Part shown: piece by piece, positions 1 through 8,343 of the stretch
Numbering within the stretch: position 1 is the stretch's first letter
Layout of the letters: every line of letters begins with the position of its first letter
Assembly (NCBI RefSeq): GCF_000612725.1
Contig: NZ_HG964456.1
Span: 1 to 64,000 of the forward strand
Source of the DNA: Mycolicibacterium austroafricanum
GTDB taxonomy: Bacteria; Actinomycetota; Actinomycetes; Mycobacteriales; Mycobacteriaceae
Length of the DNA stretch: 64,000 nucleotides
Direction of reading: 5' to 3'
The notes under the pieces: model-generated
Database searches by the model: none
What the model saw: only the letters and a program-made list of their open reading frames with translations
What the model was told of the DNA's origin: nothing
Made by a program: the position numbers and the translations under genes

Positions 1-98
1 GTCATGAGATGTGCATATCGCATCTGGCTCGATCCGGGCGCAAAACTGGAGGAAATGGGCAGTTCCCCCCATCCGAGTCACCCGGATTAGCCGGTTAA

Positions 99-314
99 GA
101 GTGGCAGAACGCCTGGATCGAATCCTTCAACGGCCGCCTGCGTGATGAACTGCTCAACTCGTGGCGCTTCGACTCGCTTCTGGAGGCCCGGGTGATCATC
201 GAGGACTGGCGCTGCGATTACAACGCCAACCGACCCCACTCCGCCCACGGCGAACTTACCCCAGCGGAGTTCGCTCTACAGTGGACCACGACCCACCAAC
301 CCCAAGTCGCATAG
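99..314 (+). pseudogene. IS3-family transposase, C-terminal remnant
   Basis: After a stop codon at 96-98 the frame reads the end of an IS3-type OrfB integrase core, with AWIESFNGRLRDELLN followed by an NRPHSAHG-like segment and LTPAEFA. The glutamate in WIESFNG is the last acid of the DDE triad. The first two acids and the rest of the protein are missing, and the sequence before 99 does not continue the family. The element is therefore a truncated fossil. It could mark one end of an old insertion that brought in the neighbouring genes, but I see no matching left end in the window. Confidence 0.8.
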
Positions 315-615
315 CGACTGGACCACCAAACGGGTCCCCCTCATGTGGACTCGTCAGGTGAGGTGGGACCGATCCCGACGAAGCACCGTGGCGGAATCTT
401 GTCGGGGGATTCCGCCACAATGTTGCTTCGAGCGAGCTGCCGAAGCCGCCGTCCCACTGGCGTCTAAGCCAGAGGTTGAGCGTAATTTGCGGTAGGTCGC
501 CGCCTACGTACGTAATCCGCATGTCACCAACACCGGTAGTCAGTCGCTTTGAATCTGGGCGCCCGCCCTTCTGCTATGTCGCCCCGCCGGATCGGCAGCT
601 GGTCGGCCCACCAAC
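315..615. other. Intergenic region before the first L,D-transpeptidase
   Basis: No convincing gene. At 492-507 there is a short dyad GTAGG-TCGCCG-CCTAC running into TACGTACGTAAT (505-516), which resembles the operator half-sites found further on. The rest shows nothing I recognise. Confidence 0.4.
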
Positions 616-633
616 TACTATGTGGGTACGTAA
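616..633 (+). promoter_or_regulatory. BlaI-type operator before L,D-transpeptidase
   Basis: TACTATGTGGGTACGTAA fits the 18-bp dyad seen across the window (TAC, six-base half, spacer, GTA). It lies about 27 bases before the GTG start at 660, where it would overlap a core promoter. The BlaI assignment is inferred from the blaI gene in this window and the TAC/GTA half-site style of the family. Confidence 0.6.
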
Positions 634-659
634 TACCCAGGAGTGCGACCCGACGGATT

Positions 660-1937
660 GTGGTGAGGAAAGTGTTGACTGGACGCCGACAGGTAGCGGC
701 GCTGAGCGTGTTCTCGGCTGTCGCGGTACTCGTGACGGCATCGCAGACGAGTGCGCTCAAATCTCGGCTGTCGAATACCGTGACTGCGCCCGGTGCTGTA
801 GAGGTTGAGCAGACGCCGCAGGCCGCACCCAAGCCTCCCGTAATCGAAATCCTCCCCCGCACAGGCGCAAGCGATGTGGTCCCTGTCGGAGCAGTGAAGG
901 TGACCGCGACTGTCGGGACCCTGACCGATGTGCGTATGCAGAACGAACAGGGCAGGGTCGTTGCCGGTCGAATGGTAGGGGGCGGACGCGCCTGGGAGCC
1001 CGCCGAGCCACTCGGATACGGACGGTCCTACAAGCTCAGCGCCACGGGCCGGGGCGCTGACGCCCGCACCGTCACGTCCGTTTCGGAGTTTTCTACCGTC
1101 GCGCCGCAATCCCAGGTCGGGGTCAGGCTGGGCATGACTAACGGAGCGTCGCTGTCGGAGGGCGCCGTCTACGGTGTCGGAACCGTGATCGTGGCAACCT
1201 TCGAGGCCGACATCCCGGACCGAGCTGCGGCCGAATCGCGCCTCCAGGTCAAAACGTCGCCCCACGTAGCCGGTTCCTGGATGTGGGTCAACGATCGCAA
1301 GGCGCACTGGCGGCCCCGTGAATATTTTCGTTCCGGTACTGAGGTAACGGTCAAAGCCGATCTCTACGGCACTGATCTGGGTGGTGGATTATTCGGAGAA
1401 CAGGACAAGCAGGTCAGTTTCCGGATCGGACCGTCTCGTGTCGCCGTCGCCGATGACACGACCAAACAGGTCAGTGTGTACGAAAACGGCCGTTTGGTCC
1501 GCACGATGCCGACATCGATGGGCCGGGGCGGGACGCAGACTGTCGGAGGCAAGACAATCGCCTTTTGGACCCAGCCTGGCGTTTATACGGTGATGGAGAA
1601 ACAGAATCCCGTCTTGATGGACTCCTCGACCTACGGATTGCCCGTCGATTCGGCGTCGGGGTACAAGATCAGCGTCCCGCACGCGGTGCGGATCAGTCCC
1701 GACGGCATCTACCTCCATGAGCGCGAAGCGACGGTGTCGGCGCAGGGAAACACCAACGTGTCGGCGGGCTGTTTAAATCTGAGCGCGGAAAACGCCGAGT
1801 GGTATTACGAGTTCGCAAATCCGGGCGATGTTGTCGAGGTCCGCAATACCGGCGGCGCACCGCTGGAACAGTGGCAGAACGGAGATTGGTCTGTGCCCTG
1901 GGACGAATGGGTAAATGGCAGCGCTTTGCGTCCCTGA
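660..1937 (+). CDS. L,D-transpeptidase with BIg domain, atypical active-site motif
   Basis: A 425-residue secreted protein of the LdtMt2/LdtB type that would form 3-3 cross-links in peptidoglycan. A basic start and hydrophobic stretch (about residues 8-25) form a signal peptide or anchor with no lipobox cysteine. An Ig-like (BIg) domain precedes a C-terminal YkuD catalytic domain from about residue 260. The catalytic cysteine is C371 and the conserved histidine H353, but the usual SHGC reads SAGC, so the second histidine is alanine (A369). The serine normally following the first histidine is glutamate (LHE). Start chosen at GTG 660 (GTG 663 also possible), with AGGAG at 639-643. An upstream in-frame start at 549 would place the operator inside the gene. 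It may be active with altered chemistry or specificity. Confidence 0.85.
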   Translation: MVRKVLTGRRQVAALSVFSAVAVLVTASQTSALKSRLSNTVTAPGAVEVEQTPQAAPKPPVIEILPRTGASDVVPVGAVKVTATVGTLTDVRMQNEQGRVVAGRMVGGGRAWEPAEPLGYGRSYKLSATGRGADARTVTSVSEFSTVAPQSQVGVRLGMTNGASLSEGAVYGVGTVIVATFEADIPDRAAAESRLQVKTSPHVAGSWMWVNDRKAHWRPREYFRSGTEVTVKADLYGTDLGGGLFGEQDKQVSFRIGPSRVAVADDTTKQVSVYENGRLVRTMPTSMGRGGTQTVGGKTIAFWTQPGVYTVMEKQNPVLMDSSTYGLPVDSASGYKISVPHAVRISPDGIYLHEREATVSAQGNTNVSAGCLNLSAENAEWYYEFANPGDVVEVRNTGGAPLEQWQNGDWSVPWDEWVNGSALRP

Positions 1938-1968
1938 TCAGTGTTCGATCGAGGCCGAGCATGACAAG

Positions 1969-3513
1969 TCACTCGCCGCTCTGTCGACGGTAGGGATCGA
2001 GAAGCTGATCGACGGGAGCGTAGTCGTCTGTCAGAACTCGCGCGTCGCCGATCCACTTGCGGAGATCTTCGCCGGCAGTGATCGTCCACCCGGTCTTGCG
2101 GGTGTTCAGAACGCGCTGAAGCGCGCCCGGGTCAACTGGTCGATCGGAAGCGAGCACGACCAGGTTGCCACCATCGGGTGTCGCCGCGGTATCGACGCCG
2201 ACGTCGCCGGCCTCGCCGGCGACTATGACGTAGTCGAAAACCTTTGTGAGTGTTGAGACTTCGGCACGCGCGAACGCCAGCTCGCCGTAATCGATGAGAT
2301 TAGCAACGTACACACCGTCCTTTTTGAGGACTCGACGTATGTCTGTCAGCGACTCCACAGTCGTCAGATGCCACGGCACGCTCACGCCGCCAAAGGCGTC
2401 GCCGACGATCAGATCACGGCTGTCGTCATCGAGCCGCGCAAGGCCCAGTCTACCGTCCTCGACGCGTACCTCAATGCCAGCCTCGGAAGCCGATCCGAGT
2501 TCGTCTCGGTCTATGCGCACCACGCCACCGTCGATTTCGGACACCACGTTGTGGCTTCCTGGCCGCGTCGCAGCAAGGTACCGCGGGAAGGTGAGGCCGC
2601 CCCCACCAAGGTGGTACGCCTCCAAAGCCTTCTTGGAGGGGAAGGATGCGTCGACGACGGAAGCAAAGGCGCGCACGTAGATGAATTGCAGGAGAGCCGG
2701 ATCTTGGAGGTCTATGTACGAGTGGCGCGCGCCATCGAGCATGAGGGTTCGGCCGCTGTCTCGCTCCGGGTCGGCGATGACGCGGGCGCAATGGTATTTG
2801 GTTTCCACGTCGCAGCCGCCGGGTGCGACATAGCCAGCGAGGCCCGCGCCGACGGTTGCAAGCGTTATTACGATGGCGCTTAAGGTGTTCCGTCGGCGCA
2901 TGCGCGACTCCACAACGATGCCGCCGAGTACCAGTATCGATCCGAGGCCGATGAGTATCACGCTGACTGGCATCCGCGATACGAAGACAAATCCGGTAAG
3001 CACGGTGCCGGCGATGGCACCCATGGTGCCTACGCCAGACAGCTGACCGACAATGGTGCCGGTCTGGGCGAGCTTGATCAGGCGCAGCTTGGTCACCATC
3101 GGTGTCACCGCCGATAGCAGCGCTCCGGGTGCCAGAATCGTGAGCGTCGCGACTATCAACAGCGTCGCAGGTGCCCATTCGGCCGCCGCGCGGACGGCGG
3201 AAGGCGTGAACGCCACGACTACACCTGATACCCCCAGCGATGTTCCCAGCCAGCGGCGCGGATCATCGCGGTCGGCAAGCCGGCCGCCCGCCCAGGACCC
3301 AAGGGCAATTGCGGCCAAGGCGATTCCGATGACCAGGGTGCTGGTCTCCAGGGTCAGCCCGAGGTACGGCGCAAGCAACCGCAGCGCGGTGATTTCCACC
3401 ACCAGCACCGCCGCCGAAGAGGTGAACACAAGGATCGCGGCGGTGCCGGCTCCAACTCCGGGCAGCGGTTGAGATGACGGATGATCTTCGGGTACAGGAG
3501 GGGTGCCGGTCAC
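1969..3513 (-). CDS. Membrane-fused spermidine synthase-like protein
   Basis: A 514-residue protein of the fused membrane/spermidine-synthase type. The first roughly 230 residues form about seven hydrophobic segments, including AVLVVEITALRLLAPYLG, typical of this group. The C-terminal half is a Rossmann methyltransferase-like fold with VVSEIDGGVVRI (cofactor acidic residue) and DLIVGDAFGG. Known relatives bind decarboxylated SAM or SAM-like ligands, but the true substrate of the membrane forms is mostly unknown. Start is GTG at 3513 with a weak AGGA upstream. It converges on the L,D-transpeptidase gene with about 30 bases between the two stops. Function beyond the family is not assigned. Confidence 0.8.
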   Translation of the reverse strand: MTGTPPVPEDHPSSQPLPGVGAGTAAILVFTSSAAVLVVEITALRLLAPYLGLTLETSTLVIGIALAAIALGSWAGGRLADRDDPRRWLGTSLGVSGVVVAFTPSAVRAAAEWAPATLLIVATLTILAPGALLSAVTPMVTKLRLIKLAQTGTIVGQLSGVGTMGAIAGTVLTGFVFVSRMPVSVILIGLGSILVLGGIVVESRMRRRNTLSAIVITLATVGAGLAGYVAPGGCDVETKYHCARVIADPERDSGRTLMLDGARHSYIDLQDPALLQFIYVRAFASVVDASFPSKKALEAYHLGGGGLTFPRYLAATRPGSHNVVSEIDGGVVRIDRDELGSASEAGIEVRVEDGRLGLARLDDDSRDLIVGDAFGGVSVPWHLTTVESLTDIRRVLKKDGVYVANLIDYGELAFARAEVSTLTKVFDYVIVAGEAGDVGVDTAATPDGGNLVVLASDRPVDPGALQRVLNTRKTGWTITAGEDLRKWIGDARVLTDDYAPVDQLLDPYRRQSGE

Positions 3514-3966
3514 AGTCTCAATCCTGGCAGCACGTCGCCAGTGTCTGCGGACAACAACTGAGAAGGGGGGTGTACCAGTGCCAGCGGTAGCGGCGAGCCG
3601 CGGCGAGAGGGAAGGAGTGCAGCAGACATCGACGGGCGAAGGCGGAGCACTGATGTCGACGCGATGCCACGCAGAGGATCTTTTGCTGCCGACGTCAAGC
3701 CGGGCAGCAACCGAGTCAGCGGGCTTCGAATCATGTTGAGAAGTAACAAGAGTCGGCGCAATCCGGTTTGGCGTAGCGAACCGTGGCCGTGGAATGATCT
3801 ACGCCGACCTGGCCTCCCGGCGGCAAAACCCGCGCGGCAGCGACGGACGCTTGCATAACCCATATGACCCGGCTCGTTACACGCGGTCACCAGAAGATAC
3901 CTGTATACCTGACGAAACTGGCTCAGGGGATAGGGCTGGATGCCCACCGAGGCGGGGTATCGGGCG
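3514..3966. other. Intergenic, no recognised gene
   Basis: The reading frames here have no protein-like composition. A short dyad-like string GATACCTGTATACCTGACG lies at about 3896-3914, beyond the stop of the cbtA-like gene. I see no other feature. Confidence 0.4.
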
Positions 3967-4764
3967 TCACAGTTCGCTGCTCGTTTTTTGGCGCTCCGCG
4001 ACTAGCCGCGACATCATCGCGCCGAGCACGAGGCCGATCGTCGTATAAATGACAACCTGGGTGCCGAGCGCGTAAAGCCGGAAATAGTAGAGGACATCGG
4101 CGGGAAAGCCCTCATAGACGATCGCGCCTGTAGCGTCGCGCAGCGGTGCCGGTGTTTCGTTGATGGTTGGCAGCGCGAACATGACGATTGCCATCGTCGT
4201 TGCATAGGCGCCGGCGGCGGCCAACGCCCCATTAAAGGCACCCAACTTGGCCACCCATCGGCGAGCCAGTACCACCGCGCCGATCAGGAGCGCCCCCGAC
4301 AGCACCACCATCAACACATACAGCAGCGTGCGCTCACGGACGGTCTGGTCGAGACTCAACGCTGGCGGGTTGGCGGGATATTTTAGGTTGGGTACGACGT
4401 ACAAGCTCAACAGCATGCCGCCCGCGATGTAGAGCGACAGCAGTCGTGCCGACACATCGCCGACACGACCATAGGCTACGGCGAACACCACCGCGAACAA
4501 GGCGCCAATGGCGACGCTGAACGCGAGTAGGCCGAGTCCCATGCCGATGTTCATCTGCACTGTGCGGGTAAACAGGTCGACATTCTCGCCGTGGCCGGCG
4601 TGTCCCCCCGGCGAATCCATTGCCTCCCGGGCGGCTCGCACGCCATCTTCGTACTCGATTGCGCGTGCGGTCTGGGGCGCAGCGAATATCCGCGCGAACC
4701 CGAATGCCAGTACCCCTGCGGCGGCGCCAGCCAACAGGCCGCGCCAGATGATCTGCTTCTCCAT
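3967..4764 (-). CDS. cbtA: CbtA-family membrane protein (cobalt transport type)
   Basis: A 265-residue polytopic membrane protein. The N-terminus (LLAGAAAGVLAFGFARIFA), a loop with SPGGHAGHGENVDLFTR, and the later LPTINETP and EGFPADVLYYFRLYALGTQ match the CbtA family, described as a predicted B12-linked cobalt transporter subunit. Start is ATG 4764, preceded by AAAGGGA about ten bases upstream; an earlier ATG at 4791 lacks a ribosome site. The small partner CbtB, with its histidine-rich end, is not visible next to it. I could not find a convincing cobalamin riboswitch upstream. Transport of cobalt is inferred from the family name and not shown. Confidence 0.8.
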   Translation of the reverse strand: MEKQIIWRGLLAGAAAGVLAFGFARIFAAPQTARAIEYEDGVRAAREAMDSPGGHAGHGENVDLFTRTVQMNIGMGLGLLAFSVAIGALFAVVFAVAYGRVGDVSARLLSLYIAGGMLLSLYVVPNLKYPANPPALSLDQTVRERTLLYVLMVVLSGALLIGAVVLARRWVAKLGAFNGALAAAGAYATTMAIVMFALPTINETPAPLRDATGAIVYEGFPADVLYYFRLYALGTQVVIYTTIGLVLGAMMSRLVAERQKTSSEL

Positions 4765-4958
4765 CTCGTTAGTCCCTTTCGGTTTCGGCATAACAAGGAA
4801 ACGTCGGCAGAGTGGGTCAAACTAGCGGTTCAGTCCACCGACTGGATCGTACGAATGCCTCATCAGATGGCACTCCGATCCTATGCGCGACCCGTCGCCG
4901 CCATACATCTATGCGTCGAGAATGCGCGCGAGCGCATCGATTCGGCGCCCTCGGGCTG

Positions 4959-5687
4959 CTACAGAGAGTGGCCGGCGGCATAGGCTGTAGCCCAGTCTCG
5001 CACGCTGCGGGAGTACGGATCGGACTGGTTGTAAGCCCACAGCGCTTTCATCCACCCCTTTGGCGTCGCCAGGTCGCCACCGCGATTGCACAGATAGCCG
5101 GCGGCCGACAGCGCAGCATCGTCGACATTGTCGGGACTGACGATGCCGTCGTTGTTGGCGTCGACCCCATACAGCCGCCAGGTCTCCGGGATGAACTGCA
5201 TAGGCCCCATTGCCTGAGCGAATCCGGGCTCACCGGGGGGCGTACCGCCGCCGCTGTCGATGATGCGCATATTGCCGTTCGAGCCATCAAGGCGCACACC
5301 ACGAATCGGAGGAGTGACATCCCCGTTCGGGGCGATGGTGGCGCCGCGAAAGGTGCCGTTGCGGCTCTCGACCATGCCGATCCCCGCCAGCGTCGTCCAG
5401 GCCAGCTGGCAGTCGGGGTTCTCGACGTGCGCGACCCTGGCCGCATAGGCATATGCCTCCAACGCGGTGGTTGGCATATTGAGCGCCGGAGCCCGTTGTG
5501 CAGCCCAGATACGCAACTGGTCGGCGGGTCTGCCGCGGGCAGGATAGTCAATGTAGGGCACCGGCGCGCCCGCGGGCGGTGGAATGCCTTCGGGCATCGA
5601 AGTGCCGATCTGGCACGAACAGCTGGACGTCATCAGCACCGCGGTCGCGCCCACAACAGCGACAGTCCGGACACGCACCAGCGACAC
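4959..5687 (-). CDS. Lipoprotein lytic murein transglycosylase (SLT/MltB type)
   Basis: A 242-residue exported protein. The signal peptide ends at a lipobox-like TSSC, with C23 as the likely lipidated residue. The catalytic glutamate is E107 in GIGMVESRNG, followed by AMGPMQFIPETW and the aromatic AYNQSDPY, all hallmarks of soluble lytic transglycosylases that cleave the MurNAc-GlcNAc bond. It starts at GTG 5687 with AGGGAG seven to eight bases before. The length is close to mycobacterial relatives of about 230-250 residues. It adds to the wall hydrolases in this window, but I see no BlaI-type dyad immediately upstream. Confidence 0.88.
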   Translation of the reverse strand: MSLVRVRTVAVVGATAVLMTSSCSCQIGTSMPEGIPPPAGAPVPYIDYPARGRPADQLRIWAAQRAPALNMPTTALEAYAYAARVAHVENPDCQLAWTTLAGIGMVESRNGTFRGATIAPNGDVTPPIRGVRLDGSNGNMRIIDSGGGTPPGEPGFAQAMGPMQFIPETWRLYGVDANNDGIVSPDNVDDAALSAAGYLCNRGGDLATPKGWMKALWAYNQSDPYSRSVRDWATAYAAGHSL

Positions 5688-6254
5688 TGGACTCCCTCAA
5701 GCTACTTGTCGACGCCATTGTGCCACGGGGTTTGAGCCTTGGGTTCACCTTGCGCGACGTTGGCGCAGACGTCAGAGCGGTGGCAGAGCCCATCGACCGC
5801 TCGACCTCAAGCGGGTAACCCACGATTCTTGAGTACTAGAGCCCGCAGCTCGACGGTGTGATGTCTAGTCCCGCGCGATCGCGCTGGCGCGATCGATCGG
5901 GGCTACGCAGCGGGAGATCACGACCATGCAAGGCCTTCCTGCAGTCCTCTGAGCCGACGCGGTCCTTCGAGCTCGTGTCCGCATCAGGACGCCAATGTTA
6001 TTGAGCGGCAACGGCTACGTAGGCAATGAGCCCGTCGGCTCGGATCGGTATTAATGGCGACCTCGGCCCGTCTAGACCGCGGCAGCGTGACGGTGGAGGC
6101 CTCGCCGGTGCCCTTCATCACTGCCGGCGGTGAAGGATCTGCCGTGGGGTTTCACCATGGCGTTTGGTGATTGCCAGCCCTGGGCCGGGGCCCGAGGCCC
6201 GCGCTGCCGGTGGTCGGTCTGGGCTGGGGTCCCAGGAGGGTGTTGCAGGTGAAC
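5688..6254. other. Intergenic, no recognised gene
   Basis: About 570 bases without a supported gene. It holds a perfect 8-bp hairpin at 5877-5894 and an isolated palindromic half-site GGCTACGTAGGC near 6013-6024. Confidence 0.4.
5877..5894. repeat. Short perfect hairpin
   Basis: GATCGCGC and GCGCGATC face each other across a two-base TG loop. It could be a chance product of GC-rich DNA or a protein-binding dyad; no adjacent gene explains it. Confidence 0.35.
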
Positions 6255-7076
6255 TTAGTACAGCCAGTTCAGTCGATCCGCGACCAGGGCATAGCCGACG
6301 TAGGCCACCGTGTTGATGACCCCGTGGGCGATGATCAGTGGCCACAGCCGACCGGTGCGCTGCCACGTGTAGCCGAATACAAGACCCATCACGACGTTGC
6401 CCAGCCCGGCGCTGAAGCCTTGATACAGGTGGTAGGTGCCGCGTAAAAGGCTTGACAGCACCAGCGCGGTGACCGGGCGGACCCGCAGTTGGTGCAGCCG
6501 GGTGAGCAGAAAACCCACCACGATGATCTCTTCGGCCCAGGCGTTGGCGAACGACACCAAAATGAGGATGGGGATGCGCCACCACGTGTCGTTCAGTTCC
6601 GAGGGCACTACCGATGCGCTCAGACCCAATGCGCGGGCGGTGACGTACAGCGCCAGGCCGGGCAGCCCGATGAGGGCCGCGAGCCCGATGCCACCGAGCA
6701 GGTCGAGCCGGTACCGTGGTCGGCCCAACCCGATTGCTCCCGGGCCAAATCCACTGCGCCACAATAGGTATACCGCGAGAAAGCCCCAAGCGACCAATTG
6801 GAACACGGTCGCAAGATTAAGGCCGAGATCGATGAGGTCGAACGAGGAGCGGCGCGGGTTGAGCGCTACGGTCTGCCCCGCCAGGCCAAGCAACACCGCG
6901 TCGATCAGATCCAGGATCGCGGTATAGGCGCTCAGAGCGAACGTCACCATCAACACAACGACGATCTCGATCTGCAGCGGCCGCCGCTGGTCGTCCGTTA
7001 GGGCGTCGGGGGCATTCACTGAAGCCACGGTAGCCTGCCGGGTCCAGACCTGCTTGTCGCATAACCTGTCGAGCAA
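6255..7076 (-). CDS. CPBP-family intramembrane metalloprotease
   Basis: A 273-residue protein with about eight membrane segments. The three CPBP (Abi/CAAX-type) motifs are present: paired glutamates in NAWAEEIIVVGF, a histidine in RGTYHLYQG, and the last motif PLIIAHGVIN. These residues would coordinate the metal within the membrane. Relatives process membrane substrates or act in bacteriocin immunity and wall physiology; the substrate here is unknown. The first start is TTG 7076; a GTG about 18 codons further in is an alternative, so the N-terminus is uncertain. Confidence 0.82.
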   Translation of the reverse strand: MLDRLCDKQVWTRQATVASVNAPDALTDDQRRPLQIEIVVVLMVTFALSAYTAILDLIDAVLLGLAGQTVALNPRRSSFDLIDLGLNLATVFQLVAWGFLAVYLLWRSGFGPGAIGLGRPRYRLDLLGGIGLAALIGLPGLALYVTARALGLSASVVPSELNDTWWRIPILILVSFANAWAEEIIVVGFLLTRLHQLRVRPVTALVLSSLLRGTYHLYQGFSAGLGNVVMGLVFGYTWQRTGRLWPLIIAHGVINTVAYVGYALVADRLNWLY

Positions 7077-7246
7077 GGGCAGCGGTCAGCGCCCGGATCG
7101 TCTGGGGCGCCTCGTTTCTTGATTGCGCGTACCCGTATCAGGACATCACTGGCGCGGTGTCAGGTTCGTGCCGACGGTTCACGGGTCTGTTGGCTTCTCC
7201 TGGGCGGGTGTTTATGCGGCCACCGCCCCAGGTGATTCCGGCGAGA

Positions 7247-7579
7247 TCACGCTACCGTGCAGGCCAGGACGATCAGGCAACCGATAAGCCAGAGCGACTG
7301 CGGGATGTCGGGGCTGCGCTCGCGTTGGAGGATGGTGATCTCAGCGAGGATTGGGCGAGTGAACTCCGCCTCGGCGAGGATTTCCTGGGCGCCGATTCCG
7401 GGGTCGCCCGCCAGATAGATGAGTACGGCGGTGAGGTTTCACCGTCGTGCACACGCAGCCGGCTATTCCAGTCGCCGGCCACGGGGATCGGCTTGGTGGG
7501 ACACGTAGTGGCCGGCGCCTCTTTTGTCGAGATTGTCGACGATCTGCCCGCGGTCGTTGTCCAGCTCGACTTTACGAGG
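7247..7579 (-). pseudogene. Decayed C-terminal fragment of a CopD-like membrane protein
   Basis: Directly after the copC stop, three reading frames in succession give protein-like pieces: VELDNDRGQIVDNLDKR and GHYVS in one, IPVAGDWNSRLRVHDG in the next, then LTAVLIYLAGD with EFTRPILAEITILQRER and a final hydrophobic segment ending at a stop at 7247. Read together they resemble the C-terminus of copper-associated membrane proteins (EPIPV-GDW, LRLH, ILQRER). At least two frameshifts separate the pieces and no N-terminal part is visible. The position after copC suggests a lost CopC-CopD partnership. Assignment to CopD is from memory of the family. Confidence 0.6.
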
Positions 7580-8224
7580 TCAGTCTCTCCGATCGGACGG
7601 AGGCGATGTGTCTTGCCCTCTAAGTGAGGACCCAGGTTCAGATCCGGGGTGTTCTGCTGCGTTCTTCCGGCGGTGTCGCCTACTTTGCCAGAACGCGATC
7701 AGACCTCCGAGCGCCAGACCGGCGCCGGCTGCTGTGAGTACAGACGCCTTGGTGTCTGAACCTGCTTTCGCCGCGGGCGCCGGGGGAGAGGGCTCAGCGG
7801 TGCTGGGTGCTGCACGGGCTGGCGCGGTTGTGGGTGAAGGCTGTTCGGGGACGCCGGCGATGGTGAAGGTGTATGACCCGGAGACGGGGTGGCCATCTGC
7901 TGAGACCACGCGGTAGCTGACGGTGTATAGGCCGTTTGTGAGTCGTTCGGGCCCGACGGCGAGCGTGAGGCGCGGCCCTTCGACGCTTGCCGAGCCCGAC
8001 ACCCAGTTACGACCATCGGCGCTGGTGACGGCGACGTCAGCGAACGCTGGATTGATCTCCTCGGAGAAGTTCAGCACGACGGCGGTCAATGGGGACGCTA
8101 CGCTCGCGTCCTTGGCCGGGTCAGAACCAACGAGTGAGGTGTGCGCGGCAGCAACCCCGACTCCGGACAGCCAGAAGGCCAGCGCCATGAGTGTGGTCAT
8201 GACGGCGCGCGTGGCCAGTCTCAC
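7580..8224 (-). CDS. copC: CopC-type periplasmic copper-binding protein
   Basis: A 214-residue exported protein. A signal peptide ends at AAAH, leaving the N-terminal histidine typical of CopC (HTSLVGSDPAKDA). The beta-sandwich core carries FSEEINPAF and the late copper ligand in SADGHPVSGSYTF. A Pro/Ala-rich linker leads to one C-terminal membrane segment (VLTAAGAGLALGGLIAFW) and a basic tail, as in membrane-anchored actinobacterial forms. Start is GTG 8224 with AAGGAGGACT immediately before, which overrides the much longer open frame reaching 9415. It would bind Cu(II) outside the membrane and pass it to a CopD-like protein, whose local partner is decayed. Confidence 0.9.
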   Translation of the reverse strand: MRLATRAVMTTLMALAFWLSGVGVAAAHTSLVGSDPAKDASVASPLTAVVLNFSEEINPAFADVAVTSADGRNWVSGSASVEGPRLTLAVGPERLTNGLYTVSYRVVSADGHPVSGSYTFTIAGVPEQPSPTTAPARAAPSTAEPSPPAPAAKAGSDTKASVLTAAGAGLALGGLIAFWQSRRHRRKNAAEHPGSEPGSSLRGQDTSPPSDRRD

Positions 8225-8343
8225 AGTCCTCCTTGAGCTTCGCGTCCGCCGCGCCAACACGCCACCCTGTCCGGTACCGACGGACTCGGCGACTGGAACA
8301 TTCCCTGCAAACCGTGGAAAGCGGGCAACGCTACGGTAGCTGG

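Noticed and set aside
549..659. Earlier start for the first L,D-transpeptidase
   Set aside because: The extra residues are not signal-like and the operator dyad at 616-633 would lie inside the gene.
4765..4958. Cobalamin riboswitch before cbtA
   Set aside because: I looked for the conserved B12 box and its pairing partners on the minus strand and found no convincing match.
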